Below, piece after piece: positions 46,170 to 48,625 of a stretch of 48,625 nt of DNA. The position numbers and the translations under genes are program-made. The stretch lies in the NCBI GenBank assembly GCA_021201335.1, contig JAJQFD010000035.1:1-48625 (forward strand), in the 5' to 3' direction. The notes under the pieces are model-generated. The model saw only the letters and a program-made list of their open reading frames with translations, ran no database searches and had not been told where the DNA came from. Positions within the stretch are counted from its first letter, which is position 1; every line of letters starts with the position of its first letter. Origin of the DNA: Bacteroides sp. Lineage in GTDB: Bacteria > Bacteroidota > Bacteroidia > Bacteroidales > Bacteroidaceae.

Positions 46170-46928
46170 ATGGGCAAAAATAAATTGCAAAAGTTTGCCG
46201 ATATGGCAAGCTATCCACATGTTTTTGAATATCCTTATTCCGTGGCCGATAATGTGGCTTTTGAAAAGAGAGGGAAATGGAATCAGGAGTTCTTCAAAAA
46301 TAACCATCCAATCGTATTGGAACTGGGTTGCGGAAGAGGTGAATATACCGTAGGCCTGGGGAGAATGTTTCCGGATAAAAACTTTATTGCGGTAGATATC
46401 AAAGGAGCCCGTATGTGGAGTGGTGCCACCGACTCATTGGAAGCAGGAATGAAGAATGTAGCTTTTCTGCGTACCAATATTGAAATAATTGATCGCTTCT
46501 TTGCTCCAGGAGAGATCAGCGAAATTTGGTTAACTTTTCCCGATCCTCAGATGAAAAAAGCTACCAAGCGATTGACTTCTACTTATTTTATACAGCGTTA
46601 TCGGAAATTCCTACAATCAGATGGTATCATTCATTTGAAGACAGATAGTAATTTCATGTTTAGCTATACCAAATACATGGTAGAGGAGAATAATCTTCCG
46701 GTGGAATTTATAACTGAAGATTTATACAATTCCGGTTTGGTCGATGATATTCTAAGTATTAAAACATATTACGAACAACAATGGCTAGATCGTGGTTTAG
46801 CTATCAAGTATATTAAATTTCTTTTGCCACAAGAAGGTGAACTGCGAGAACCCGATGTTGAAATTGAATTAGATTCCTATCGTAGTTACAACCGTAGTAA
46901 ACGAAGTGGTTCACAAAGAAGTAAATAA
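46170..46928 (+). CDS. trmB: tRNA (guanine-N7)-methyltransferase
   Basis: 252 residues from the ATG at 46170 (the open frame to 46119 lies in the preceding terminator). The SAM-binding motif [15 protein letters not shown] (about 49-63), [12 protein letters not shown] and the family signature [17 protein letters not shown] (about 128-144) identify TrmB, which methylates G46 of tRNA. The C-terminal tail is Ser/Arg-rich. The mrp gene starts 17 bp after its stop. Confidence 0.94.
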   Translation: MGKNKLQKFADMASYPHVFEYPYSVADNVAFEKRGKWNQEFFKNNHPIVLELGCGRGEYTVGLGRMFPDKNFIAVDIKGARMWSGATDSLEAGMKNVAFLRTNIEIIDRFFAPGEISEIWLTFPDPQMKKATKRLTSTYFIQRYRKFLQSDGIIHLKTDSNFMFSYTKYMVEENNLPVEFITEDLYNSGLVDDILSIKTYYEQQWLDRGLAIKYIKFLLPQEGELREPDVEIELDSYRSYNRSKRSGSQRSK

Positions 46929-46944
46929 GAATTTTCTGGAAATT

Positions 46945-48054
46945 ATGACAATTTATCCCAAGTTAATACTCAACGCACTGGCAAATGTACGTTATCCCGG
47001 TACTGGTAAAAATCTGGTGGAAGCCGGAATGGTAGATGATAATATCCGTATCGAAGGAATGAAAGTTTCTTTTTCGTTGATTTTCGACAAACCAACAGAC
47101 CCTTTTATTAAATCAGTTGTAAAGGCCGCGGAAACAGCGATTCTTACGTATGTAAATAAGGATGTAGAAATCACAGGAAACATTTCGGTGATTACCAAAC
47201 AGGCACCTCGTCCGGAAGCAGGTGAATTACTTTCCGGTGTGAAGAACATAATTGGAGTTTCCTCCGGTAAAGGGGGAGTGGGTAAATCAACAGTGGCTGC
47301 CAATCTAGCTGTCGCTTTAGCTAAATTGGGTTATTCGGTAGGATTGTTGGATGCAGATATCTTTGGTCCTTCCATGCCCAAAATGTTTCAGGTAGAAGAT
47401 GCACGTCCTTATGCAGAACAAATCAATGGCCGTGATTTGATTATTCCAGTGGAGAAATATGGAGTAAAGCTACTTTCAATTGGTTTTTTTGTAGATCCCG
47501 ACCAAGCTACTTTATGGCGGGGCGGAATGGCGAGTAATGCTCTGAAACAATTAATAGGTGATGGCAATTGGGGAGATTTGGATTATTTCCTCATAGATTT
47601 ACCGCCAGGTACGAGTGATATTCATCTTACAATCGTTCAAACATTGGCACTGACCGGTGCAATTGTTGTCAGTACACCTCAGGAGGTAGCTTTGGCTGAT
47701 GCCCGGAAAGGAATTAATATGTTTACCAATAAAAAAGTAAATGTGCCCATTTTGGGAATGGTAGAGAATATGGCTTGGTTTACTCCTGCCGAACTCCCGG
47801 AAAATAAATATTATATCTTTGGTAAAGAAGGAGCTAAAAAACTATCGGAAGAAATGAATGTTCCTTTATTGGGACAAATTCCTTTAGTGCAAAGTATACG
47901 TGAAGGGGGCGATGAAGGTAAACCGGTTGCTTTAAATGAAGACTCAGTCACCGGACTAGCTTTTATGAGATTGGCAGAAAGAGTTGTTCAGCAGATAGAT
48001 AAACGGAATGCTGAAATGGCTCCTACGAAGATTGTTGAACTGAAGAAGACCTGA
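46945..48054 (+). CDS. mrp: Mrp/ApbC/NBP35-type iron-sulfur cluster carrier ATPase
   Basis: 369 residues from the ATG at 46945 (the open frame reaches 46906 inside trmB; the usual N-terminus is YPKLILNALANVRYPG). A MIP18/DUF59 domain (about 1-85) precedes the P-loop ATPase with deviant Walker A SSGKGGVGKST (about 109-119), DADIFGPSMPKMF and DLPPGTSD. It carries Fe-S clusters to target proteins. The CxxC pair of eukaryotic relatives is not evident. It ends near a terminator at 48146. Confidence 0.92.
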   Translation: MTIYPKLILNALANVRYPGTGKNLVEAGMVDDNIRIEGMKVSFSLIFDKPTDPFIKSVVKAAETAILTYVNKDVEITGNISVITKQAPRPEAGELLSGVKNIIGVSSGKGGVGKSTVAANLAVALAKLGYSVGLLDADIFGPSMPKMFQVEDARPYAEQINGRDLIIPVEKYGVKLLSIGFFVDPDQATLWRGGMASNALKQLIGDGNWGDLDYFLIDLPPGTSDIHLTIVQTLALTGAIVVSTPQEVALADARKGINMFTNKKVNVPILGMVENMAWFTPAELPENKYYIFGKEGAKKLSEEMNVPLLGQIPLVQSIREGGDEGKPVALNEDSVTGLAFMRLAERVVQQIDKRNAEMAPTKIVELKKT

Positions 48055-48145
48055 GAAATATTTTCAGAGATACCTTGCCTTTTGTCTTTTGAATCGTATC
48101 TTTAGAAAAGTAATCATGAAAGAGATTTTGATTAAACCATTTATA

Positions 48146-48176
48146 GGAGAGGAGAGCAATAGCTTTCCTCTTTTTT
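48146..48176 (+). terminator. Terminator after mrp
   Basis: GAGGAGAG (48149-48156) pairs with CTTTCCTC (48163-48170, one G-T pair) across a 6-nt loop and is followed by T6. Confidence 0.7.
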
Positions 48177-48230
48177 CCTCCAGCCACTATTGAAGTTTTA
48201 TAAGCCAGATTGATGCCAGATTGAATATCC

Positions 48231-48285
48231 ACCAAATGCTACCGGCATTTGGTCAAAATATAACTTTCATTTGGGTCAAATGCAA
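48231..48285. repeat. Short palindromic intergenic repeat, copy B
   Basis: ACCAAATGC (48231-48239) and GCATTTGGT (48245-48253) form a perfect 9-bp hairpin, and CAAATGCAA (48277-48285) completes the layout seen in copy A (22661-22725). The shared core is ACCAAAT-C/G-CTACCGG. Confidence 0.55.
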
Positions 48286-48562
48286 CTGACGTTTGATAAA
48301 GAAAGAACTTTCTCCCAATTAACATGATATAACTTGATGAAAATCCCTCTTTTTAGTTAAGCCTCTGTAAACTTACGAATAACAAAAAATGTGCTACGCT
48401 TTTACCATGCTTAGTCAGGGCTATTTTACTATCCTTAGAGATCCGGTTGAATAGTTACACAAAAGAAATCCTATGGGATAATTATTCGATACCTTTCATG
48501 CTCCTATTAATATCTAACACTTTCCCAATCCTTAAAAACTATTAAATAAAAAACCTTTCTCT
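48286..48562. other. Intergenic region, nothing firm
   Basis: The stretch between repeat copy B and the last promoter is AT-rich and holds no convincing open frame, hairpin or RNA gene. Confidence 0.35.
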
Positions 48563-48591
48563 TTGTTATATGATTTCTGTATTTAACTTTG
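48563..48591 (+). promoter_or_regulatory. Promoter of the last gene
   Basis: TTG (48563-48565) and TAACTTTG (48584-48591) are 18 bp apart, matching both boxes. The predicted start point is about 14 bp before the ATG at 48612. Confidence 0.6.
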
Positions 48592-48611
48592 CAATACAAA
48601 GTACTTTTAAT

Positions 48612-48625
48612 ATGGATAAAATTAA
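48612..48625 (+). CDS. Start of a gene cut by the window edge
   Basis: ATG GAT AAA ATT AA: only four full codons (MDKI) are visible. It is called because a good promoter lies just upstream; the product cannot be guessed. Confidence 0.35.

Noticed and set aside
48023..48235. 70-codon minus-strand frame after mrp
   Set aside because: It overlaps the mrp terminator and coding end and has no motif or promoter.

Overview
The window looks like a chromosomal segment of a gut Bacteroidales bacterium, most likely Parabacteroides or a close relative. The evidence is a SusC/SusD pair with a hybrid two-component regulator, lipoprotein signals, DUF4373, DUF3244 and DUF5686 families, TAnnTTTG-type -7 promoter boxes, almost no Shine-Dalgarno sequences, and the order rplM-rpsI-rpsB-tsf. 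The genus is an inference from protein style; no search was run.

Region 1 (1-3515) is accessory. It holds the start of a Twinkle/T7-gp4-like primase-helicase and a DUF4373 replication protein (minus strand), an orphan lipoprotein, a roughly 200-bp element with a long imperfect inverted repeat, and an unrecognised minus-strand gene interrupted by TAG.

Region 2 (3516-22625) is a glycosaminoglycan utilisation locus with two tandem 7TM-AraC regulators beside it. SusD, SusC, a sulfatase and a hybrid two-component system (HTCS) regulator run leftward. A GH88 unsaturated glucuronyl hydrolase, a second sulfatase and a PL8 chondroitin-ABC-type lyase run rightward. The expected flow is: PL8 cleaves chondroitin or dermatan sulfate, SusC/D import the fragments, sulfatases and GH88 dismantle the unsaturated disaccharides, and the HTCS senses fragments and activates transcription. 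As written, the locus is broken twice: an amber codon where SusC should have Gln, and a G7-tract frameshift in PL8 just before its catalytic Glu. The first 7TM-AraC gene has an A8-tract frameshift.

Region 3 (22738-36199) is core: a DUF4595-like lipoprotein, purB, an RluB-type pseudouridine synthase with a long Arg/Asn/Tyr-rich leader, asnS, rplM-rpsI-rpsB-tsf, a SUI1-family factor, a DUF5686 outer-membrane protein, and the overlapping trio rex-FAH-ispF.

Region 4 (36200-48625) holds a TPR-TM-HTH regulator split by a canonical A AAA AAG slippery heptamer, a DUF3244 secreted protein, a calcineurin-like phosphoesterase, a small acidic lipoprotein, the compact run mnmA, subtilase, xseA, xseB, then ilvE, trmB, mrp and the first codons of one more gene.

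The most notable theme is recoding-like lesions. Two membrane-anchored regulators are each split at an A-run in or just before the DNA-binding region, a PL8 lyase is split at a G-run, and two minus-strand genes carry in-frame amber codons. They could be programmed recoding, phase variation, pseudogenisation or assembly error; raw-read and population checks would separate these. I saw no tRNA, rRNA, CRISPR array or intact insertion sequence.
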